The notes under the pieces: model-generated
Told to the model about the DNA's origin: nothing
Seen by the model: only the letters and a program-made list of their open reading frames with translations
Database searches by the model: none
Source: Caryophanon sp036309765
GTDB taxonomy: Bacteria > Bacillota > Bacilli > Bacillales_A > Planococcaceae
Direction of reading: 5' to 3'
Length of the DNA: 8,071 nucleotides
Assembly: GCA_036309765.1 (NCBI GenBank)
Contig: JAXJTE010000156.1
Location: forward strand, 1 to 8,071
Position numbers and translations under genes: made by a program
Shown here: one piece after another, positions 1 through 5,009 of the stretch
How the letters are laid out: each line of letters begins with the position of its first letter
Position numbering within the stretch: the first letter of the stretch is position 1

Positions 1-265
1 GAGTTGTATTATCCAGATGATGTGGACGACACACTTGAATGCAGAGGTAGCTAGATGTGATAAACACATAACTTTAAACGTGGAAACTTCACTTGAAGAG
101 GTGAGCACGATAGGATTGTTCATCTGCAAGTCCTTGTTGTAGCTGAATTTCCTAACAGGAACTCCGTAACACTTTTTCTATTTATTGGATATTTAGAAAA
201 ATGCTGTAACGAACAGTTTTGATAAATGATTTTATTCATGTGTACACAATTGTCAAAAAACATCG

Positions 266-350
266 AATGTTGTTATACAAGCGTTTGTCGGATGTTGTAT
301 AAAAAGTCGTATAGTGTAATAACAAAAAGAAACCCATGATGTTATACCAA
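266..350 (+). repeat. Cluster of three ATGTT(G)TATA-type repeats
   Basis: Three similar direct copies are visible: AATGTTGTTATACAA (266-280), GATGTTGTATAAAAA (291-305) and GATGTTATACCAA (338-350). Arms of the first two also form an inverted pair, TTATACAA (273-280) and TTGTATAA (295-302), separated by 14 bases. Such an arrangement could be a regulator or recombinase binding site, but no gene starts close by in the window, so the role is unknown. Confidence 0.35.
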
Positions 351-366
351 AGCTCTAAGGGTTTCT
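328..366. terminator. Weak hairpin, possible terminator
   Basis: AGAAACCC (328-335) pairs with GGGTTTCT (359-366) around a 23-base loop. No clear U-tract follows on the + strand, and the long loop makes it a weak candidate. It could be the remains of a terminator of an upstream gene or simply a structured repeat. Confidence 0.25.
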
Positions 367-452
367 GTTAGATTCTCCAAATTTGATTTAAGAACGTTTT
401 TTAGATTAGAAGTATATAGAACATTTGTAAAACTCAAAAAGTATTTGATTAG

Positions 453-499
453 AAAATGCGATGTTTTGTAATATTTATTTACAAAACACCGCATTTTTT
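453..499 (+). terminator. Rho-independent terminator left of the IS
   Basis: The arms at 453-471 and 479-497 form a 19-bp stem with a single A-C mismatch and a 7-base loop. The core is GCGATGTTTTGTAA pairing with TTACAAAACACCGC, flanked by an A-run on the left and a T-run on the right, so it can act in both directions. No intact gene precedes it on the + strand in the window. It ends about 12 bases before the left end of the insertion sequence and could shield the transposase from read-through. Confidence 0.75.
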
Positions 500-511
500 A
501 TTTATTAATAT

Positions 512-524
512 CTCAAACTTCGCA
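512..524 (+). repeat. IS left terminal inverted repeat
   Basis: CTCAAACTTCGCA matches the complement of 2027-2039 over 13 bases without mismatch. The match stops at both sides, which fixes the outer end of the element near 512. Confidence 0.8.
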
Positions 525-611
525 CCTAAATAATTAGGTCCAATCGTTGGCTCTATTAGATTGTTCTCGATTTCAATAAGAACCTTGACATGCATTTTTA
601 GATACAAAAAA

Positions 612-668
612 CACCTCATTCTTTGGTATAGTGTGATTGTCGAAAAAACACTACCATCAGAAGAGGTG
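612..668 (+). promoter_or_regulatory. Transposase leader hairpin that sequesters the RBS
   Basis: CACCTC (612-617) pairs with GAGGTG (663-668), which is the transposase ribosome binding site. The stem continues through TTCT (619-622) with AGAA (659-662), and GG plus TAGTGT (625-634) with ACACTACC (648-655), leaving small bulges. An extended -10 (TGGTATAGT, 624-632) lies inside the stem, so a transcript from this promoter would begin around 639, in the loop, and lack the left arm. Only transcripts entering from outside the element could fold the hairpin and hide the ribosome site. This arrangement is known from IS10 and IS50; here it is read from the sequence. Confidence 0.65.
624..632 (+). 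promoter_or_regulatory. Putative transposase promoter, extended -10
   Basis: TGGTATAGT is a TGN-extended -10 hexamer. No good -35 is seen 16-18 bases upstream (the region reads TACAAA). A consensus TTGACA occurs at 585-590 but has no partner -10 at a normal distance. The predicted start is near 639, about 38 bases before the transposase ATG. Confidence 0.45.
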
Positions 669-676
669 CTTCCATA

Positions 677-2038
677 ATGATAGAGCATAATGACCAAAAT
701 AATCAACTGCCAAAAGAATTAAAATCGGTATTTAAAGAATTAGAGATTTTCAAACATCTTCGAAAAGCTGGGATTACGAAGAAGTTTGGCTTCACCACTT
801 CCTATTTATTTCAACTTGTTTTTTGTTTAATCTTCCATCATAAGAGTTGGTTCACCCTGTTAAATTCAAAGAAGGGCGACCGTTACCCTGCCAAGGATTC
901 TGTTTATCGCTTCATGAATCATTCCAAGTTTGCCTGGCGTCGTTTTTTAACCGATTTAAGCGCGCATGCCATTCAAAAAGTTGATCAGCTGACAGATACA
1001 ACACGTCCAAAGGTTTTCATCATAGACGATTCCATGTTCGACCGTAACCGCAGTAAAAAGGTGGAGCTTCTTGCGCGTTGTATGGATCATTCCTCTTTAA
1101 CAAAACGCTTCTATAAAGGGTTTCGTATGCTTACTCTGGGTTGGTCAGATGGCTTTTCATTTATGCCACTGGACTTCACGTTACTGAGTTCAAAGAAGGC
1201 GCAGATCAACGGTATTTCTGAGAATATTGATAAGCGTTCTTCTGGCTATAAACGTCGTGTAGAAGCGTTAGAATCCGCTCCAGCCGTCATTCCAAGTATG
1301 CTTGAACGCGCATTACAAGCAGGTGTATCGGCTGATTATGTGTTAATGGATACCTGGTTTACGCAACAACCTCTTATCCAATCAATCGCTGAACTCGGTC
1401 TTGACGTTATTGGCATGGTCAAGGCAACGAATCAACGTTATTTGGTGAACGAAAAAAGGCTTTCCTTGAAGGAGCTATATAAGATGGCCACGCCTGTTTC
1501 TGGCAAGAAAGGCATCATGCGATCGATTCAAACAACCATGGCAAATGGCATTCAGGTAAAGGTCGTGTTTATTCAAAACCGCAATAAAAAGAGTGAATGG
1601 CTTGCGATTCTCAGCACCGATTGTACGCTTTCCGAACAAGAAATCGTCCGTATTTATGGCATGCGCTGGGATATTGAGGTCTTTTTCAAGACGACCAAAT
1701 CCCTCTTACGCCTGCAAAAAGAGTTTCAAGGCATGTCATATGATTTACTGATTAGCCACACCACGATTGTATTTGCGAGATACATCGTCCTGTCCTGGCA
1801 AAATCGTTGCCATAACGATCAACGCACATTAGGTGGCATCTTTTATGAATTATGTGATGAAGTGAACGAACTGGATTGGGCTGTCGCATTACAGCAATTA
1901 ATCGAGCTTCTTGAAGATGCCCTAAAAAAGACGAACAAAACATTACAAAAACTAATCAAAAGTCAATTACAGCAATGGATTGACGGTCTACCTAACTATA
2001 TCAAGGCTTATTTGTCGATTTCAGTCTGCGAAGTTTGA
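677..2038 (+). CDS. IS4-family transposase (DDE)
   Basis: This 453-aa protein should catalyse cut-and-paste transposition of the surrounding element through a DDE (RNase H-like) active site. Visible catalytic elements are the first Asp in FIIDDS (residue 117 or 118), the second Asp in LMDTWF (residue 225) and the IS4 signature Y-x2-R-x3-E-x6-K at Tyr327, Arg330, Glu334 and Lys341. A basic N-terminal region precedes the catalytic core, as is usual for DNA-end binding. The length is typical and the frame is uninterrupted, so the enzyme is probably active. The ATG at 677 follows AAGAGGTG (661-668) by 8 bases. The C-terminal codons and stop lie in the right terminal repeat. Expression is likely limited by the leader hairpin at 612-668. 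Confidence 0.9.
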   Translation: MIEHNDQNNQLPKELKSVFKELEIFKHLRKAGITKKFGFTTSYLFQLVFCLIFHHKSWFTLLNSKKGDRYPAKDSVYRFMNHSKFAWRRFLTDLSAHAIQKVDQLTDTTRPKVFIIDDSMFDRNRSKKVELLARCMDHSSLTKRFYKGFRMLTLGWSDGFSFMPLDFTLLSSKKAQINGISENIDKRSSGYKRRVEALESAPAVIPSMLERALQAGVSADYVLMDTWFTQQPLIQSIAELGLDVIGMVKATNQRYLVNEKRLSLKELYKMATPVSGKKGIMRSIQTTMANGIQVKVVFIQNRNKKSEWLAILSTDCTLSEQEIVRIYGMRWDIEVFFKTTKSLLRLQKEFQGMSYDLLISHTTIVFARYIVLSWQNRCHNDQRTLGGIFYELCDEVNELDWAVALQQLIELLEDALKKTNKTLQKLIKSQLQQWIDGLPNYIKAYLSISVCEV

Positions 2039-2039
2039 G
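2027..2039 (-). repeat. IS right terminal inverted repeat
   Basis: TGCGAAGTTTGAG is the exact complement of 512-524. It contains the last codons and the TGA stop of the transposase, so the transposase C-terminus is partly dictated by the DNA end that the enzyme must recognise. Confidence 0.8.
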
Positions 2040-2060
2040 TAAATGATATTTCATACATCT

Positions 2061-2107
2061 AAAAAGCCTAAAATTACTTGTAAATAACAAAGAATAGAGG
2101 CTTTTTT
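2061..2107 (+). terminator. Terminator just right of the IS
   Basis: AAAAAGCCT (2061-2069) pairs with AGGCTTTTT (2098-2106). The 28-base loop contains a smaller TTGT/ACAA hairpin, and a U-run closes the right arm. It lies 22 bases outside the right end of the IS and would stop transposase transcripts. Because it is outside the inverted repeats, it probably belonged to the pre-insertion locus. Confidence 0.6.
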
Positions 2108-2154
2108 CATATCAATACATGATCATCCGACAAAAATCCTTATGCATTTCTCGA

Positions 2155-2184
2155 TTGTATACATGTATAAATATCCTTTATAAT
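2155..2184 (+). promoter_or_regulatory. Promoter with a palindromic operator-like spacer
   Basis: TTGTAT (2155-2160) and a consensus TATAAT (2179-2184) are 18 bases apart. The 12-bp perfect palindrome TATACATGTATA (2158-2169) overlaps the -35 and the spacer, a common position for a repressor operator. The start would be near 2191, leaving a leader of about 145 bases before the membrane-protein gene at 2335. A second candidate, the extended -10 TGCTATGAT (2304-2312), lies much closer to the gene but has no good -35. Confidence 0.5.
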
Positions 2185-2334
2185 ACATATTTTTAAACAA
2201 TGCGTATAAGTACAAAGTGCCTAATGAAATTCGCTGTAGCAGTTGGCGATTGACTCCATTTTTTAACTATGCATGAGTACGTGCCATATAGTTTATATTT
2301 CCGTGCTATGATAAAAGAAAAAGGAGGAGTTACG

Positions 2335-2736
2335 ATGCAACAACAACGAAAATGGGCTGTGCTACTCATACGCTTTGCCGCAATCTTCGGCTTTATCGGC
2401 ACGTTAATTGGCTCGATCATGAGCGGACAAATGGAGTATAGCTTGCGTCCGATTCATGCGCACTCGCTGCTTGTCGGTTGGCTTTCTGCATTTGCATGGG
2501 GCATTTTTTATTACGTCGTGCCGATGAAAAAGATCATTTTAGTCAAAATTCACAGCTTATGCGGCATGATTGGGGCGATTGGTTTAACGCTCGGCATGTA
2601 CTTATACTATGTTGACCATTCAGGCTTACCAGAAGTCGTAACGCTTGTCGCATTCATCGTCGGCGGCTCGATTTTACTCATTGCATTTTTCTTATTTATG
2701 GTCAACACGTTCTTCATCGAAAAAAAGCAAGCGTAA
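2335..2736 (+). CDS. Small four-helix membrane protein, heme-copper oxidase subunit I-like
   Basis: This 133-aa protein has four predicted membrane segments (about 8-30, 44-63, 72-92 and 100-125) and almost no soluble part. The segment around the start of helix 2, RPIHAHSLLVGWLSAFAWG, carries His41 and His43 followed by Gly-Trp, and helix 3 begins with His73. This resembles small Bacillales proteins often annotated as cytochrome-c oxidase or cbb3-type subunit I-like, which are far too short to be a full oxidase. Heme binding is plausible from the histidine placement but not shown. The ATG at 2335 is chosen because AAGGAGG (2321-2327) sits 7 bases upstream; the in-frame ATG at 2269 has no ribosome site. 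The gene stands alone, faces the FmdE-like gene and shares its terminator. A role in respiration, or in heme or nitric oxide handling, is inference. Confidence 0.6.
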   Translation: MQQQRKWAVLLIRFAAIFGFIGTLIGSIMSGQMEYSLRPIHAHSLLVGWLSAFAWGIFYYVVPMKKIILVKIHSLCGMIGAIGLTLGMYLYYVDHSGLPEVVTLVAFIVGGSILLIAFFLFMVNTFFIEKKQA

Positions 2737-2740
2737 ACGC

Positions 2741-2772
2741 AAAAAAGCCAATGCATCCGCATCGGCTTTTTT
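2741..2772. terminator. Bidirectional terminator between convergent genes
   Basis: AAAAAAGCC (2741-2749) pairs with GGCTTTTTT (2764-2772), and ATGC (2751-2754) with GCAT (2759-2762). There is one internal mismatch and an ATCC loop. A-runs and T-runs on either side make it work in both directions, for the + strand gene ending at 2736 and the - strand gene ending at 2777. Confidence 0.85.
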
Positions 2773-2776
2773 CATA

Positions 2777-3301
2777 TTATAAAAATTTCACTGTTACTAA
2801 CTGCTCAAGCGGTGTATTTAACGCTTTGTTGCACATATCCTCTTTCAGCTGTGTGAAGAACACTTCCTCGTCTGCTGTTAACTCACGCTCGCGCCCGATT
2901 TTTAAATAATCGTAAAACACAGCTGGTAAGTAATCTTCCTTTAATGATACTTCGACCTTTTTGCCATCTGTCGTGCGTGTGAACACGTATGCATAGCCTG
3001 TTGGACGGTGTGGATCGTATTGCGCCACTGGGTATGTCGGGTCTACTGTGTATACTTCACGTGTAAGTGCGCGTGTCACGAATTCGAATACGTCGCGGAA
3101 GCCTGGGCCGCCATGACCTGATAAAATCGTAATGTCTGCACGGTTTGGAATGTCGTCACCGTAAAGCGCTTCAAACGCAGCTTGCACGACGCGGAAGCCA
3201 GCGCCAACTGCCATATATGCTAATTTGCCGTGATATTTCACAATGTCCTCAAAGTGAATTTCTAATAAATCTTTATGGTCGTAAATACGAATTGGTTGCA
3301 T
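2777..3301 (-). CDS. FmdE-like protein, Fur-box controlled
   Basis: This 174-aa soluble protein resembles the FmdE family (formylmethanofuran dehydrogenase subunit E-like). The N-terminal half has the family layout: a short helix ending in YHGKLAYMAVGAGFR (residues 23-37, His24-Gly25), a long helix, a strand, then SGHGGPGFRDVFEF (61-74) and a second helix. A YAYVFTR strand follows near 103-109. In typical FmdE proteins the first motif reads HGHLCPG, with a conserved cysteine; here that position is not cysteine, and the later Cys-containing motif is replaced by the His63 region. The only cysteine is Cys157. The usual metal site is therefore altered, and the reaction is unknown. The ATG at 3301 follows AAAGAGG by 8 bases. 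No operon partner is seen, and the promoter carries a Fur box. Confidence 0.55.
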   Translation of the reverse strand: MQPIRIYDHKDLLEIHFEDIVKYHGKLAYMAVGAGFRVVQAAFEALYGDDIPNRADITILSGHGGPGFRDVFEFVTRALTREVYTVDPTYPVAQYDPHRPTGYAYVFTRTTDGKKVEVSLKEDYLPAVFYDYLKIGRERELTADEEVFFTQLKEDMCNKALNTPLEQLVTVKFL

Positions 3302-3344
3302 GTCTTGTTGCCTCTTTCTTTATGTATGTTTTATTGCCTTCATT

Positions 3345-3373
3345 AGAATAGCGCGAATGATAATCATTGTCAA
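3345..3373 (-). promoter_or_regulatory. SigA-type promoter of the FmdE-like gene
   Basis: Reading the minus strand, TTGACA (3373-3368) is followed after exactly 17 bases by TATTCT (3350-3345). The start would be near 3338, giving a leader of about 37 bases. The -35 is a perfect consensus and the spacer is occupied by the Fur box. Confidence 0.75.
3358..3372. promoter_or_regulatory. Fur box (7-1-7 operator)
   Basis: TGATAATCATTGTCA matches the Bacillus Fur consensus TGATAATnATTATCA at 13 of the 14 specified positions. It overlaps the -35 hexamer and the first part of the spacer of the minus-strand promoter, so bound Fur would block RNA polymerase. The match is better than to the Zur (TCGTAATnATTACGA) or PerR (TTATAATnATTATAA) consensus. 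Repression in iron-replete cells is therefore expected, by inference. Confidence 0.75.
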
Positions 3374-3417
3374 TTGTTGAATAAAAATTTCGTACTTGCT
3401 ACCTTTCAAACAAAATA

Positions 3418-3446
3418 TGTATATAGACTACATTTCATGGTATTAT
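3418..3446 (+). promoter_or_regulatory. Candidate promoter for the zinc-ribbon protein gene
   Basis: TGGTATTAT (3438-3446) is an extended -10, with a poor -35 (TGTATA, 3418-3423) 17 bases upstream. Transcription from near 3453 would give a leader of about 170 bases containing the structured stretch at 3481-3563. A second, closer -10 candidate is TATTAT at 3580-3585, also with a weak -35. Confidence 0.35.
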
Positions 3447-3480
3447 ATGTATGAATTTATTAAATTTGGTTCATTATCGT

Positions 3481-3563
3481 AAGCTGGGGTTGACGCTTGA
3501 ACATGAATGTTACTTGGAACAAGAGGCGGACTCCATCGGGAAAAGCAACCCCAAGTTATCGTG
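3481..3563 (+). repeat. Structured leader, possible decayed dispersed repeat
   Basis: TGGGGTTG (3485-3492) and CAACCCCA (3546-3553) form an 8-bp stem enclosing about 53 bases with two small hairpins, AACA/TGTT and CTTG/CAAG. Both flanks carry TTATCGT. The inner stretch AGGCGGACTCC (3523-3533), followed by CGGGAAAAGCAA (3537-3548), resembles, from memory, a high-copy intergenic repeat of Bacillaceae genomes whose core contains GGCGGACTCCTGCGGGA. I could not test this. A 37-codon frame (3451-3564) runs through it but has no ribosome site. It could instead be a cis-acting RNA of the downstream gene. Confidence 0.35.
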
Positions 3564-3622
3564 AAGAGCCTTAAATTTGTATTATCTACATTGAAACCAT
3601 CATAACTAAAGAAGGTGAATGA

Positions 3623-4849
3623 ATGAAATATTGTACATCGTGTGGAAAAGAATTGAGCATGAATAGCCTCTTTTGTTCAAACTGTGGAAACAATATGAAA
3701 AATGCCGCTTCTCCAGTGAAAACGCCTCCATCCACAATCTCATTACAAAAAGAGGAAGAGACCGTTATCCATTCTCGCACAGAAAAAAATAATAAAGGTT
3801 CGTTAAAGTGGCTCGCAATCGCTGCCATGTCGCTCATTGTCTTAGCAGCAGCTAGTTTTTTTGCCATTTCTACTCTGTTTAGCCCTGCTAAGGCGTTACA
3901 AAAAGTAAATGAACACTTCCTTCTCGAAAACAAACTTGAATTTTACAACAGTTTTAACATTCCAAACGGGACAGTTGGTGGCAAAGACGAATTTTATAGC
4001 GCAATGAAAAACTGGGATACAATTTACCCGTCGTTACAAACAGCGGTCGAAACGGATGATGTACCATTTGCCATTACCGACGCAAACGGCGAACGCATTT
4101 TATTAGCGACGGTGACAACCGATTTTGGCATCATCAAGAAGCTACAATTAGCGTATTCACCGAAAGAGTTGGCGTTAACCGTCGCTGAAAAGCAAACGTC
4201 CGTATCAGTCGACGGTCAAGAATTTTTAACGGTTGCTGACAACGAATCGTTTACCGTTCCGTTCATACCTGGGAAGTATAAACTAGCTGTCACAAGCGGC
4301 GAAAATAGCAAAGAAGACATTGTGTATGTCGAGCAGCAGAAAGAAAATAAATTTACAGTCGCACCATTTGAAACAGCAGCTAAAGTAGCTACACCTGTTA
4401 CAGTAGTTCAAACTGCGCCAGTCGCTGTAGCAAAAGTAGAAAAAAAACCAGCATTGACGATGGACTCTTATTCAAATATTAACAGTATTTATAACTTCTT
4501 TGACTCGTTCCGTTCTGATTATGAATCGTCATTGTATTATATCGAGCCGTCGTATATACAATCGTATTTTTCTAACAATGCTCTTTATGGCGAATTTGAA
4601 AAGTTTATTAATGGGCATTACGCAATTCCTGGCTATGAATACACATTCGGCACAAATGACATTACGAAAATGGAACCAATTGATGCCAATTCTTTTTATG
4701 TGTACACATACGAAACGTTTTACTTCTATTCAGATGAGGATGGTACGTACTATTATGAACGTTCCAAACGTTACACAATGGCACATAATGGCGGGAATTT
4801 TAAAATTATTGCACTAAAAACGTTAAATACAGATAAATCTAAACAATAA
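3623..4849 (+). CDS. Zinc-ribbon membrane protein, TcaA/YvbJ-like
   Basis: This 408-aa protein begins with a zinc ribbon (Cys4, Cys7, Cys18, Cys21). A charged linker, one membrane helix (about 62-86) and a large extracellular part follow. The extracellular part has an NTF2/TcaA-like first half (about 90-245), a Val/Ala/Thr/Pro-rich linker (250-275) and a Tyr/Phe-rich C-terminal domain (about 280-400) that looks NTF2-like. This order matches the Staphylococcus TcaA and Bacillus YvbJ family, membrane proteins linked in staphylococci to the cell envelope and glycopeptide response. The role here is unproven, though the cytoplasmic zinc ribbon joined to an outer sensor-like part suggests a membrane-spanning regulatory or scaffold protein. 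The ATG at 3623 follows GAAGGTGA (3611-3618) closely. It is monocistronic, ending in its own terminator. Confidence 0.7.
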   Translation: MKYCTSCGKELSMNSLFCSNCGNNMKNAASPVKTPPSTISLQKEEETVIHSRTEKNNKGSLKWLAIAAMSLIVLAAASFFAISTLFSPAKALQKVNEHFLLENKLEFYNSFNIPNGTVGGKDEFYSAMKNWDTIYPSLQTAVETDDVPFAITDANGERILLATVTTDFGIIKKLQLAYSPKELALTVAEKQTSVSVDGQEFLTVADNESFTVPFIPGKYKLAVTSGENSKEDIVYVEQQKENKFTVAPFETAAKVATPVTVVQTAPVAVAKVEKKPALTMDSYSNINSIYNFFDSFRSDYESSLYYIEPSYIQSYFSNNALYGEFEKFINGHYAIPGYEYTFGTNDITKMEPIDANSFYVYTYETFYFYSDEDGTYYYERSKRYTMAHNGGNFKIIALKTLNTDKSKQ

Positions 4850-4862
4850 ATTCCATTTGATT

Positions 4863-4896
4863 GAGAAAGACATGCACCCTATGTCTTTCTCTTTTT
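4863..4896 (+). terminator. Terminator of the zinc-ribbon protein gene
   Basis: GAGAAAGACAT (4863-4873) pairs perfectly with ATGTCTTTCTC (4881-4891) around a 7-base loop and is followed by TTTTT. It is a classic rho-independent terminator 14 bases after the stop codon. Confidence 0.9.
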
Positions 4897-4904
4897 GCTT
4901 TTGG

Positions 4905-4932
4905 TTGCTTTTCTCCGCGTTTCGCTTACAAT
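4905..4932 (+). promoter_or_regulatory. Promoter of the DinB-family gene
   Basis: TTGCTT (4905-4910) and TACAAT (4927-4932) are 16 bases apart, a reasonable SigA-type pair. The start would be near 4939, giving a 71-base leader that includes the hairpin at 4972-5000. Confidence 0.5.
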
Positions 4933-4971
4933 GAAAAAGAACTTACATTTTACATCGAAAGAGAGGTGACA

Positions 4972-5000
4972 CCTGCTGCAAGTCAACTTTTTGTAGCAGG
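4972..5000 (+). promoter_or_regulatory. Hairpin immediately before the DinB start
   Basis: CCTGCTGCAA (4972-4981) pairs with TTGTAGCAGG (4991-5000): 10 bp with one G-U pair and a 9-base loop. The right arm holds the only ribosome-site-like bases (AGCAGG) at a proper distance from the ATG at 5010, so the stem could limit translation. A better ribosome-site sequence, AGAGGTG (4962-4968), lies too far upstream and can itself pair with the adjacent CACCT, which offers a competing fold. Confidence 0.4.
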
Positions 5001-5009
5001 CACTAACAC

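Larger units (their letters stand above)
1..452. other. Gene-poor region with degenerate short frames
   Basis: No gene can be assigned here. On the + strand one frame is open from the window edge to a TAG at 140-142 (about 46 codons) and another is open from the edge to a TAG at 52-54. Either could be the C-terminal tail of a gene cut by the window edge, but I recognise neither. A further 41-codon stretch at 97-222 has no ribosome site or start. The rest is A/T-rich intergenic DNA with a cluster of similar short repeats (266-350) and a weak hairpin (328-366). It reads like decayed or intergenic DNA beside the insertion sequence. Confidence 0.4.
512..2039 (+). mobile_element. IS4-family insertion sequence, complete
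   Basis: The element is bounded by perfect 13-bp terminal inverted repeats: CTCAAACTTCGCA at 512-524 and its complement TGCGAAGTTTGAG at 2027-2039. This gives about 1.53 kb, a usual size for IS4-family elements with one transposase gene. The transposase stop codon (2036-2038) lies inside the right inverted repeat. The flanks do not show an exact target duplication: the best 10-base pair is 502-511 against 2040-2049 with 7 identities in A/T-rich sequence. An old insertion or recombination between copies could explain this. Family assignment rests on the transposase motifs; the subgroup is not determined. Confidence 0.85.

Noticed and set aside
2..142. Partial gene entering from the left edge
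   Set aside because: The frame is open for 46 codons, but the product is not recognisable and a second frame is also open, so no gene is called.
585..590. Consensus TTGACA as the transposase -35
   Set aside because: No -10-like hexamer occurs 16-18 bases downstream; the sequence there is an A-run.
479..706. Minus-strand 75-codon frame across the IS left end
   Set aside because: It runs over a terminator, the inverted repeat and the leader hairpin, and has no ribosome site; chance frame.
2269..2334. Upstream ATG extending the oxidase-like membrane protein by 22 residues
   Set aside because: It has no ribosome site, while AAGGAGG lies 7 bases before the ATG at 2335.
3358..3372. Zur or PerR operator instead of Fur
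   Set aside because: The arms TGATAAT and ATTGTCA fit the Fur consensus better than TCGTAAT (Zur) or TTATAAT (PerR).
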